NCBI GenBank assembly: GCA_963966185.1
Contig: CAWZYM010000226.1
Span: 1 to 64,000 of the forward strand
Source: Rhabditoides inermis
Lineage: Eukaryota > Nematoda > Chromadorea > Rhabditida > Rhabditidae
Length of the DNA stretch: 64,000 bases
Direction of reading: 5' to 3'
The notes under the pieces were generated by a model. The model saw nothing but the letters and a program-made list of their open reading frames with translations, had not been told where the DNA came from and did no database searches. The translations under genes were made by a program, and so were the position numbers. Numbering within the stretch: position 1 is the stretch's first letter; each line of letters opens with the position of its first letter. Positions 1 through 11,500 of the stretch are shown here, piece by piece.

Positions 1-807
1 TTAGAAAGATTAGTTTCTCTCTGAAAACAAACTGGATGTAGACTTCATTACAAGTCTTGTCGTTCCGTTGAAAGACGTTGTTTTGCGGTTTCCAGTGAGT
101 TCTCTTTTCTCATTTCGTATTCTTCAGTTCTCCTGCCGCTCACACTGTTGCCGCCTCGATTTCCTTATATGCGGCGTGCGGGCAGAGTGAGGGGAAGACC
201 TGAGTGTGATTACTCTCCCTCCCCTCTTTCCCTCTTTCCCTCCCTCCCTCCCTCTCCCCCTCCCTCCCTCCCTCTCTCGCTCTCTCCTCCCCCTAGCTCA
301 CTTCTCCACTTTCAATGCGCATTGCATGCGAGACCTTCGCTCTCGCTTTCATTTCTATCTAATATCTCTCGGCCTGCCCGCGCGATTCTGTCGTTTCGAT
401 GTCAACTCTGTGACGCAAACGGAAACGATTCTATTTCCAGGCGAGCTTTCTAGTAATGCAAGTGTAATGTACTCTTGTTCTCACGCTCGCACTTACTTTG
501 AGGCGTTTTCTCCAGTCCACTCGGCTTTTTACCCGCCTATTTCTTCGTAGCCGCGTTCAAAAGAACTCTTTTTCATGATTGTACTCACAAAATAATCATA
601 CTGCCATTGCCAAGTGTCCGTTGTCCGTTCGAAAAAATCCAATTCCCTCACGCACTATCTGGCTATTGCCTGCATATGTGCGTGTGAAACACGTGTGTTT
701 CCGTACTATGCCATTTACTCCCTAGATACCTCCCCCTCCCTTCTTCTCCTCCTCTTCCTCCTCCTCCATTGCTCCGTGGGAGTGGCGCACTGCTCCACAC
801 TCTCGGA
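1..807. other. Noncoding upstream stretch, CT-rich
   Basis: I see no supportable exon here. The stretch at 210-300 is a C/T-rich low-complexity run, and another pyrimidine-rich run lies at 728-770 just before the ATG at 808. It may be the promoter region or 5' leader of the next gene. Confidence 0.5.
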
Positions 808-1948
808 ATGTGGCGCTCTCTTCTCTCGCTGGTGTTCTTCTCGTGTGGATGGTTGGTGCGCGCGGGGTTGCTGGACAACCTGTCGAGTGGCCTGGCGAGT
901 CTCACCGATCGAGGCGCGTCCACACAGAGACCCCATAGGATGCGGCACAAGGTGAGAATGTTTTGGAGTTTGTTGACTAATTACGTGCATTGCGTTTCCA
1001 CTAATAAGGTGGTGTGTATCAGTCAAGTGTGCACTTTTGCGTCTTGATGTTTCGTATTGTTTGGACAAGCACATCACATTGCTGCGCGTCGCACTCTGCA
1101 TCCTATACCCGTTGCGTGTTGCGTATCCATCCAAATCCGAGGCTTCTTGTGCGCAATGAAAAGCAAAAAAAGCAAATGAGAGTGTGAGCGGTGCAGTGGG
1201 ATTATGTCTTTTTACTTTAAAGGGCGGATACATGGCATCGGAAAGGCCGAGTCCAGCTCACACCGATAATCAGATTATCGCAAAAAAGATCTTGAACTTT
1301 CTCTCATGCAATCGTCTGATAGTGCGCCATTATTCAGAAGAGAAAGGAGGAAGTACATATTCGAGATTGAAAAAAAGACGATAGAAAAATGACATTTTCC
1401 TTTTTTCAGGTGCAATCGCCTGGAAATACAGGATCGACAGATAGAAGTGCACACTATAGAGAAGGACGAGGTGCGTTTTTATACAAACATGTTGTATTCG
1501 ACTATAATCCACTGACTGCCTATGACGTATGTTCTTTGCAGATATGATGAACATGATTTTCGTACATATTTGTTTTTCTCACATATTTGTTTAGATTACA
1601 TTGAAACACTTTGTTATCAACAAAAACCAAGACGAATTGCATTCGACACATTTCATTGCATATACGATTTTCGTGAAACGTATGGCGGTTTGAAACGTAG
1701 TTACGTTTCAGATAAACGGCGTTCATATGGAAATCCACCAACCGAGAGAACCACCGAAACCGTGCGGATTTCACCAGTCAGTTTTTTTCTGGGTTGCGTT
1801 TTCTGTGATTGAAGTGCTTTCCGTTACTAGTACATACTTTATTTATTTATCTCTCCCTCCCCACCCTCTCTCTTACCACTAGGTCCATTCGTGATTGTTT
1901 ACCGTCACTCCACGGACTCACAAATTCAGTTAGCCGAATAGTAATATA
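808..1948 (+). CDS. Putative secreted or membrane protein (tentative exon model)
   Basis: The exon at 808-951 (48 codons) starts with a clear signal-peptide-like segment, MWRSLLSLVFFSCGWLVRAG, and ends at a good donor (AAG|GTGAGA). Downstream, 1410-1470, 1595-1672 and 1712 onward join in frame (TTTTTTCAG, TTTGTTTAG and ACGTTTCAG acceptors) and give a protein-like stretch with Glu/Ile-rich segments and a Cys near CGFH. The last part may splice from about 1777 to 1883 and stop at 1948, or read on to a stop at 1882. The link between 951 and 1410 is not resolved: exon 1 ends in phase 0, while the best frame of the next exon needs phase 2, so an exon between them is probably missing. I do not recognise the family. 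Confidence 0.35.
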
Positions 1949-3006
1949 GTATATATTTTCCGTCTTCTCTCACTTTGTGGAATATAGTAGTTCACTTGGC
2001 AAGATCGTTAAAAGGAATAGTCACACGGTCACCTTACCTGACTCACACATCTCTCTCTCTCTCTCTCTCCTTCCCTCTCCTTCCCTCTCTTTCCCTCTTT
2101 CCCATAGTACGCCAAGGTAGTTGATTAGTTAAAGTACCGTTCATTAATCTACTCAACACTATCACAGTGATCTCTGAATGTCTTATCAATGTCTTTCAAC
2201 AAGCGTGAAAGAGACCGTGGGATGGTTGAATAATTCCGCCGTGGTGCGTTGTGTGAATGGAATACTAGTCTCTCTCTCTCTTCTACTATGAAATGTGATA
2301 TAGAGAAAGATCAATTGATCAATGCTCATCTACGGTATATTGTAGTTTATCACAGTTTGATTTGTATTTGCGTTACACCCCCACATTAGTGGTCGTAAAC
2401 AATGTAAACTTGCTTATTTGCTACAAAGATCTGTCGTATCGGGAAAAAATGGACGGCTAGAATATTGGCTGGAAGAGTGACAAAATGCTTGCACTAGAAC
2501 TTCTCACTCTGTGAGAGTAGCGAAAGTATGTATGCTAATGAGCCTCGATACGAGTAGCTCGAGTAATCGAGTAACGCACTTGTCATTCGCACTCTTAGCG
2601 AGTAACCGCAACATTCACAACAAGCATGTGAGTGAGTGAGTAATTACATGTAATGTATGCATGTTACGGAACGGAACACGAGAAAGAGTTTGAAATAGAG
2701 TGCTTGGAATAGAAATACTAGGGTGGGAGAAATACATGTGATTGTGAGCATTGTGTTCCTGTGGTTGGAAGTCGGCTTGAAAGGGGATGACGTCAGAGTC
2801 AAAGAAGACGAAACGTGCGAAAATCTATACTGCAAAATAGTTATATTTCATGGTGATGGTTATCTTGTTATGTGACTCATTTTCTCATTCGCGTTTCTCT
2901 AATTCAATGTATTCATGCATCTCAAAAGATCAATGAGAATACGACACGTGTCCCACTACGAAAACTCTGAAGAAAACATATTTTAAACAAGAAGATCATA
3001 ACACAA

Positions 3007-3057
<51 letters not shown>

Positions 3058-5583
3058 TTTTCAGATGCGCTGAGACCAATCTCTTCACCTACTCCAAGTG
3101 CTGTAAGAGTGACGTCTATGCTTGCTGCTGGTACTTCCGCATGTGGGTCATGTGAGTTGTTCATTTGTTTATTTGTTTGTTTACTTGCGTCGTTGGAAAA
3201 TCGTTCGGCAGTGCCATAGTCTTTCTTCGACCCCATCCGTAGAATAGTCTCTTGAATCGGGGGGGATGCCTGTATCTTTACTCGCTTACCTGTTTATTGG
3301 TTTCACTTGTTGACTTGCTCATTGTTGTCAGAGATTTGGGAATCGGGAAGTGATGTGTAGCCTATTTCCTATTTGATGTGCGATTGCGGAAGTAGGCAGT
3401 TTGCTAATGCGTAGATGATGTGAGTTCTAGTCACAAGCGGTTCATCTTTCCTCCCGCGTGCCGCTCTAGATTTCCTGATTAATTCATGAAGGTTCACCGT
3501 TTCAATCGAGCATTTTCGAGTGAATCGCTCTCTAGTAATATATTGAAACGTTCACGGATGAACTGTGTCCTGAAACTTACAGCTGTTGTTTTCAGAGTCG
3601 TCTTCGGCGTTGGTGTGCTGAAAATGTGTCTCACGATTTTCGTGTCATTCTTCCGGTGCGTCTGCTGTTGACGTATGCACATCTTCGTCCCATCCCCCCT
3701 CTCTCTCTCTCCCTCCAAAACGGGTGTGTTTTGAATGACTCCATCAGGTATTGCCATATATAGTCCCAGCTTCCATTGTGAGATTACACTCGATACTAGT
3801 TTCGCCGCTTCAGTTATGTGTGAATGTGTGCTCATTACGTGCATGTGAAATGTGTGCCTTTGCACAAATAGGTGGTGTCTGGTGTATATATGTTTGTCAG
3901 TAGGAAATAAACACATCAGTGAATCAGTTCTACGCATCGATGATCGCATATGCAAAACATGTGACACTAACTAAGTGATGACGTCACCCTAAGCTGGAAA
4001 GTGCTAGTACATTCATCAATTTATCGACATCGGATTAATGAGGGATGAATATGGAATATAGTGCGAGAGAGCAACACGTGTTCTTGGAATATAGATGTAA
4101 ACATAACGAGACAGAAATATGGATATAGTTCGTTGCACGTAGTCTAACACTGCAATTATGAAACGTGATGGTTACGCTTCAAAATTAGATGTTTTTTTTA
4201 ACGAATATTTTATTGTTCATTTTCTTTTGTCATATACCTCATATACTGCCTTGGAAGTGAAAAAAAATTAGTTAGGTAACCAGAACCAGTGAGGACATTA
4301 GAGTAAGGGCAAAAATTTCTTTTGACAGCCATAAAGAATAGAAAACTGACTGATCGTGGGGGGGGGGGGGAAGGGGAGATACCCTTTTCTGCGCTGCAGT
4401 CTGGATGCGGGCTTTTAGGCTTTTATCTTTTATCTGAGGCGTCTGTCATTTGCTAGATAGTCGACCAGTGATCGAGCTTCAACACATCTTGAGACATTGC
4501 CCAGAAAACTGGTTCTTGATTTTGAGGTCGTAGATAAGCGTACATCAAACCAGGAAATGTCTTTGACGAACATATGGAACAAAGTAGGATTGAGAGGAAT
4601 TGAGAGGAGTACAATGCGATTTCTTGAGACCTGACTGAAAACGCAATGCGACTGGATATTACTTGGATTGGAGAGGACATGAAATTGCGAAATGGAAAAA
4701 AATACAGGAGACGTACAAGACAACCAGGTTGCTGCACAGTTCTTGATGCAAAGTTCAAAGTTCATGCAAAAGTAGTATCAAATCAAAGTAGAATTGATAA
4801 AAAAAAATGAGAGTACAGTGCGATTTCTTGAAATCTGGCTGGCGCTGGAGAGCTGTAGACGCGATGCGACCGGATCTGGATAGGAGAGTGAAGGAGTGGG
4901 CAAGGGGAACATAAAGAGACAGAGTTGCCGTTCTGGACGATGAAGTTGCGAAAAGAAAAAAAAACCAGACAAACAGTTTGCTGCATAACCCATGCAAAAG
5001 AAAAAAAACTCATGCAATTGATGTAAAAGTATGTAGTGTGTGGGACTCGGGATGTCTACAATGTAGACGAATCCGAGGAACACCGTTTAGAACAAACCCA
5101 TGAGTGAAACGTGACGTGCCTCAATTCCATTTCATCGACAAAACAAAAGTGAAAGTTTTCATTTTCTGCTAGACCCTCTCACAAAACCAGACAGTATGCG
5201 AATTGCTTATCTTCCGTTGACCGCTCGCCTTTTTCCACCCTCTCTCTCTCTCACTCGCCACCCGGGCGACCAATCGATTCCTCCCCGTCTGCGCTCTCCT
5301 CTCATCCAGCGCTCTCTCGCCGCCCAGCGCGACTACGGTATTGCGTTGCTCACTACCGCTCACTGCCCCTTGTCGCATGTTGTTTCACGTTGTTTTCTTA
5401 CATTTTGTATTACTTTCTTAAATAGTTTTGTTATATCATTCTGCTCCATCGTTCTGCAAGTGATTCACTGGTTTCGTCAACGTTTTGCGTCAAATCTCGC
5501 CGCGAAATCCACACACTATCGCGGTTTCTTTCTTCTGTTTCATATATTATTTCGCTATTTCTATTTTCATTCTAGACCAGCCA
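1949..5583. other. Intergenic region without supportable genes
   Basis: Open frames here are short and lack exon-like borders or recognisable motifs. The region holds simple repeats (CT run at 2051-2100, GA run at 3008-3054, a G run near 4359), a diverged tandem duplication at about 4585-5020, and a pyrimidine-rich stretch at 5235-5320 that may belong to the promoter of the gene starting at 5584. Confidence 0.5.
4585..5020 (+). repeat. Diverged tandem duplication (about 210-230 bp, two copies)
   Basis: Segments starting near 4600 and near 4807 share the same order of landmarks: GAGAGTACA, GTGCGATTTCTTGA, a CGATGCGAC-like segment, a GAAGTTGCGAAA-like segment, an ACCAG-AC-A-GTTGCTGCA segment, and a final CATGCAA. 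The copies have drifted by substitutions and small indels. No coding function is visible. Confidence 0.6.
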
Positions 5584-8500
5584 ATGGAGGAGGACGAGGG
5601 TCATAGCAACGCGAGCAGCATTGGCGCGCCGCCGCCCCTCCTCGTCGAGGTACGATGTACTGTACTTGGAGTACTGTACCTAAAAAAATTCACATTCCAT
5701 TTGCCTATTATTACTCAGTGTGCAATAATGATTTGATTAATATACATATATACAAATACAGGAGGTGGACGAGGGTAGCAGGAGCGGCGACGGTCTGGTC
5801 ATCTCCATGCCGGGGCGCTATCCGTTCAGAGGGGGCAGGATGAATTAATTCCCAAGTCAAGGCACTTTTACCCTGTGCGCCAAAGGGCGCGGAAATTATT
5901 GCTTTCGGTCCCGCGCGTCTTCGGGGGCTTGAAAAGGGGTGAAATGAGTTTTAGGACCTGTTTTAAGTCGGTTCCAAAAATGTTTAAGATTTCTCACCAT
6001 AAAATACTTCACTTTTTTCAGTCATTCACATCTCAGCTCAATCTTTGTTTCCAAAGCTGAAACTTTGGATTCTAGCATTATTTAGGTCAAGGAACACAAT
6101 GGTAGGTATAGAAAAGGTCCATTTGATCCTGGGGACCATCTCCTAATCGAGTGGTATATCTCAGTTCAAGTAATACCATTTGATCTGAAAAACAACAGAG
6201 GTATGTTTTCGAATCTCCTGAACAATATGTGATGGTTAATATTGTTGGCTGAGTGCTGGGGACCACTCCAGTCATACAAGGGACCATAACCTCGCCGATT
6301 CATCCCAGTTTGGCCGATTGGTCTGTAATTTGGCAGAGATATGTTTTCAAACCTTCGGAACAATTTCTCATGCTTTCTAACGCTGACTGGGTGCTGGGGA
6401 CCATTGCAGGAGTAGTAAGGGACCAAAACTTCGCGAAGTGTCCCGTTTTCGGCTCCCGACTGCTGTGTAGCATGCGGTGAGTTATTAGGTGAGTAAAGAT
6501 CATATATCACACTACAACAAGTTTAAGTGGACCCAAACCAAGCGCCAAAAAGAGACCATAATTGCAGGAAATACTTTTCTGGAGATGGGTCCAGCCACTT
6601 GATTCCACAGCCATGCCGTGAGTGGAAATCAATGAAAAGACACTCAGTTCACTGTATACAACCCATTTACAATCTCTCTTTTACAGATGGGTCCAGCCAC
6701 CTGATTCCACAGCCATGCCGTGAGTGGAAATCAATGAAAAGACACTCAGTTCACTGTATACAACCCATTTACAATCTCTCTTTTACCGGCCAGACTCGCT
6801 GCCCTCGACCTGAAGTGCCTACTGGCATTCCAGGGAGTGCGGCTGCGAAGCAGCCTATACATGAGTGAGAAGAGCGTGCCATGAGTGTTTTCGTTTCGAA
6901 TAGACAGATAACCGATCACAGATCCCATCCTAGCCATTCCTGGTCCCTCTCTCCACTCCGGGTGCCTGTAGGGACCATCCCGCTCGGATAGACTGTGTAC
7001 CTACTAGTGTGAGCTACGAATGAACCCGGAACGCTAACCCAGAGTAGCCAAACACTTTTTCGACTTGTTCTTTGGTAGATCCTTCCGTTTTCTCCCTCTC
7101 TCCCCCTTCCCTCACTCTCTCTCCCTTGATCTGTACGCCCAGTTATACCCATATCGCTCTATGGCTCTACCCGGCTGCCACCTGATTCCACAGCCATGCC
7201 GTGAGTGGAAATCAATGAAAAGACACTCAGTTCACTGTATACAACCCATTTACAATCTCTCTTTTACCGGCCAGACTCGCTGCCCTCGACCTGAAGTGCC
7301 TACTGGCATTCCAGGGAGTGCGGCTGCGAAGCAGCCTATACATGAGTGAGAAGAGCGTGCCATGAGTGTTTTCGTTTCGAATAGACAGATAACCGATCAC
7401 AGATCCCATCCTAGCCATTCCTGGTCCCTCTCTCCACTCCGGGTGCCTGTAGGGACCATCCCTCTCGGATAGACTGTGTACCTACTAGTGTGAGCTACGA
7501 ATGAACCCGGAACGCTAACCCAGAGTAGCCAAACACTTTTTCGACTTGTTCTTTGGTAGATCCTTCCGTTTTCTCCCTCTCTCCCCCTTCCCTCACTCTC
7601 TCTCCCTTGATCTGTACGCCCAGTTATACCCATATCGCTCTATGGCTATACCCGGCTGCCACCTGATTCCACAGGCATGCCGTGAGTGGAAATCAATGAA
7701 AAGACACTCAGTTCACTGTATACAACCCATTTACAATCTCTCTTTTACCGGCCAGACTCGCTGCCCTCGACCTGAAGTGCCTACTGGCATTCCAGGGAGT
7801 GCGGCTGCGAAGCAGCCTATCCATGAGTGAGAAGAGCGTGCCATGAGTGTTTTCGTTTCGATTAGACAGATAACCGATCACAGATCCCATCCTAGCCATT
7901 CCTGGTCCCTCTCTCCACTCCGGGTGCCTGTAGGGACCATCCCTCTCGGATAGACTGTGTACCTACTAGTGTGAGCTACGAATGAACCCGGAACGCTAAC
8001 CCAGAGTAGCCAAACACTTTTTCGACTTGTTCTTTGGTAGATCCTTCCGTTTTCTCCCTCTCTCCCCCTTCCCTCACTCTCTCTCCCTTGATCTGTACGC
8101 CCAGTTATACCCATATCGCTCTATGGCTCTACCCGGCTGCCACCTGATTCCACAGGCATGCCGTGAGTGGAAATCAATGAAAAGACACTCAGTTCACTGT
8201 ATACAACCCATTTACAATCTCTCTTTTACCGGCCAGACTCGCTGCCCTCGACCTGAAGTGCCTACTGGCATTCCTGGTCCCTCTCTCTCTCTCTCTTTCA
8301 AAGTAAGAAGATTGCCCGAGGGCATCTAATGAACGGGCTCATTATATGTAGTGTCTGACCTCTTTTTTGAGGTTACAGTAGTTTGAATGGTGGTGTCGCC
8401 TCGGGATACGAGAGCAAATATTGAAGAACAAAGGGATAGCTGCGCGCATCTCACTGACGCATGGTTTTTTTTTTTGCTTTTTGTTGTTGTTTTGAAACAG

Positions 8501-11500
8501 TTATTGGAACTGTAGTTAATACGTTCATAAGATTGCTATTGATAGATGAACCGTCAAGGGAGAAGGGGGGGCCGTATCGCACCAAGGCATCGACCACCGA
8601 GAGTTCTCAACAACCTATGGCCTCTTCCATTCACTGTTTTTATGAAATGGTTCTCTTTCGCTTATCTCTTTTTCAAACTCTGGGCAATGAATGATCGCGA
8701 TGTTCAATTCACCTTCGCTCATCTCGGTAAGTGTTTGCAAATATATGTATATGCGAAGTTTTTCATTTTCTTTTCAAGGAATACATCATAAAAGGAGAGA
8801 GTGTTCCGAGTGCCATGGAGATATGACGAAACAGAAGCACAGTGGAGGGTTAGTCGTATGAACTTTCAATTAGAAAAGAGATCAGAAGTTACACAACTGC
8901 TGATTTCAGGCACCGGTGGGAGTGCAGATGTACAGTTCCGGTTACTGGAAAGAAGCAGACTATTGGACTTTTCGTTGGAACAATTTTTACCGAGATTCCT
9001 ATGGCTCTTCACAAAAAATTTGTTCTGAATTCTTTCCTTTTCCTTAACGATTACGGTAACAACAGCTTTCGTAGATCTTTTTTAGATGTGAACAAAGGCA
9101 CCATCACTAGCTGGGACAAGAGAATGCGTGAAATAATGAAGGAGTATTACGATGAAGTGAGTTTTTTTTTCAGTCCATCCAAGTCTCTTTTTTGTATATT
9201 TCATTTCCTCACAGGAGAAAGGGCGGATGGGCGGACAAGGCACTATTGTGCAGATCGATGAGACCAAGGTGTCTAAAACGACACAAACTCGACCGTAAGT
9301 GGTTGTCTGTATGTTTTCAAGTTCTACCTTGCTTTGCAGGGCTGTTTGGCTGCTTGGCGGGGTGCAGAATCCTGCGCCAGGAGAGAGACCGAAGCTGTTC
9401 ATCCAACTTGTGCAGCGACGCGATGGAGCCACTCTTTGTCCGATTATCAGAGACCACGTCCAGCCGGGGGGAGCCATTCACACTGGTCAGAATTGAAAAT
9501 CGAAATTATTGAACCTTGAAGGTCTAGTTTAAAATTGCAGACATGTGGCGCGGCTACGACAACCTATCGAGGATGGGTTACAACCACCAAGTTGTCAACC
9601 ATTCTAGAAATTTTGTTAATCCAGCCAACGGAGTACACACGCAGCGAATCGAAGGCCTATGGTATGAGCTATATAAGTTATAAAAGCACTCACCCTAGGA
9701 TTTGTTTAGGTCTCACCTGAAGGTTCGTAAGAGTCGGAGTCGAGGAGCAAGGGGTCAGAATTGGCTCTTGCACTGGTACGAAGGAGCGTGGAGGTATGAA
9801 TTTGGAAGTGGAAACCGCATGTTCGATTTTTGGTCGTGTGTGAAGCGTCTGCGAGTGTGTACATAGGTTATGAATGTCTGAGCGTATCCGTTGTTACTTT
9901 TTCGGTTTCTGTTGTTGCTGTTTCTTTTTTGTGTACATATTCTTCATAGTTATATTTTAGCAGTGTATTTGTTGTTCTATCTTTCAAACGTATGTCGAGA
10001 GTCATCCATGACGACTACAAATGAATAACATTATATACAACAGGAATGATAACATAAAAAAATGAAATAAATAAATAATAATCCGAAAAAGAAATGGATT
10101 TGGACAATCACACAGAAACAGACTCCTGTCCAGACTGGAAGGAATTTTCTCAGTTTCAATGTAACAGTGTTTGCGTGCTGCCAGGGGGATGGAACTGAGA
10201 ATTAATATTCATATTGTGAGTTTTATGACAAGTTTGCTGTCTATTCGAAACGAAAACACTCATGGCACGCTCTTCTCACTCATGGATAGGCTGCTTCGCA
10301 GCCGCACTCCCTGGAATGCCAGTAGGCACTTCAGGTCGAGGGCAGCGAGTCTGGCCGGTAAAAGAGAGATTGTAAATGGGTTGTATACAGTGAACTGAGT
10401 GTCTTTTCATTGATTTCCACTCACGGCATGGCTGTGGAATCAGGTGGCAGCCGGGTAGAGCCATAGAGCGATATGGGTATAACTGGGCGTACAGATCAAG
10501 GGAGAGAGAGTGAGGGAAGGGGGAGAGAGGGAGAAAACGGAAGGATCTACCAAAGAACAAGTCGAAAAAGTGTTTGGCTACTCTGGGTTAGCGTTCCGGG
10601 TTCATTCGTAGCTCACACTAGTAGGTACACAGTCTATCCGAGAGGGATGGTCCCTACAGGCACCCGGAGTGGAGAGAGGGACCAGGAATGGCTAGGATGG
10701 GATCTGTGATCGGTTATCTGTCTATTCGAAACGAAAACACTCATGGCACGCTCTTCTCACTCATGGATAGGCTGCTTCGCAGCCGCACTCCCTGGAATGC
10801 CAGTAGGCACTTCAGGTCGAGGGCAGCGAGTCTGGCCGGTAAAAGAGAGATTGTAAATGGGTTGTATACAGTGAACTGAGTGTCTTTTCATTGATTTCCA
10901 CTCACGGCATGCCTGTGGAATCAGGTGGCAGCCGGGTAGAGCCATAGAGCGATATGGGTATAACTGGGCGTACAGATCAAGGGAGAGAGAGTGAGGGAAG
11001 GGGGAGAGAGGGAGAAAACGGAAGGATCTACCAAAGAACAAGTCGAAAAAGTGTTTGGCTACTCTGGGTTAGCGTTCCGGGTTCATTCGTAGCTCACACT
11101 AGTAGGTACACAGTCTATCCGAGCGGGATGGTCCCTACAGGCACCCGGAGTGGAGAGAGGGACCAGGAATGGCTAGGATGGGATCTGTGATCGGTTATCT
11201 GTCTATTCGAAACGAAAACACTCATGGCACGCTCTTCTCACTCATGGATAGGCTGCTTCGCAGCCGCACTCCCTGGAATGCCAGTAGGCACTTCAGGTCG
11301 AGGGCAGCGAGTCTGGCCGGTAAAAGAGAGATTGTAAATGGGTTGTATACAGTGAACTGAGTGTCTTTTCATTGATTTCCACTCACGGCATGCCTGTGGA
11401 ATCAGGTGGCAGCCGGGTAGAGCCATAGAGCGATATGGGTATAACTGGGCGTACAGATCAAGGGAGAGAGAGTGAGGGAAGGGGGAGAGAGGGAGAAAAC

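Noticed and set aside
3494..3967. 157-residue open frame on the minus strand
   Set aside because: Low-complexity composition, no splice borders, no recognisable motif.
6690..8271. Regular repeats considered as a CRISPR array
   Set aside because: The unit is 481 bp with no short repeat-spacer pattern, and the genome is animal.
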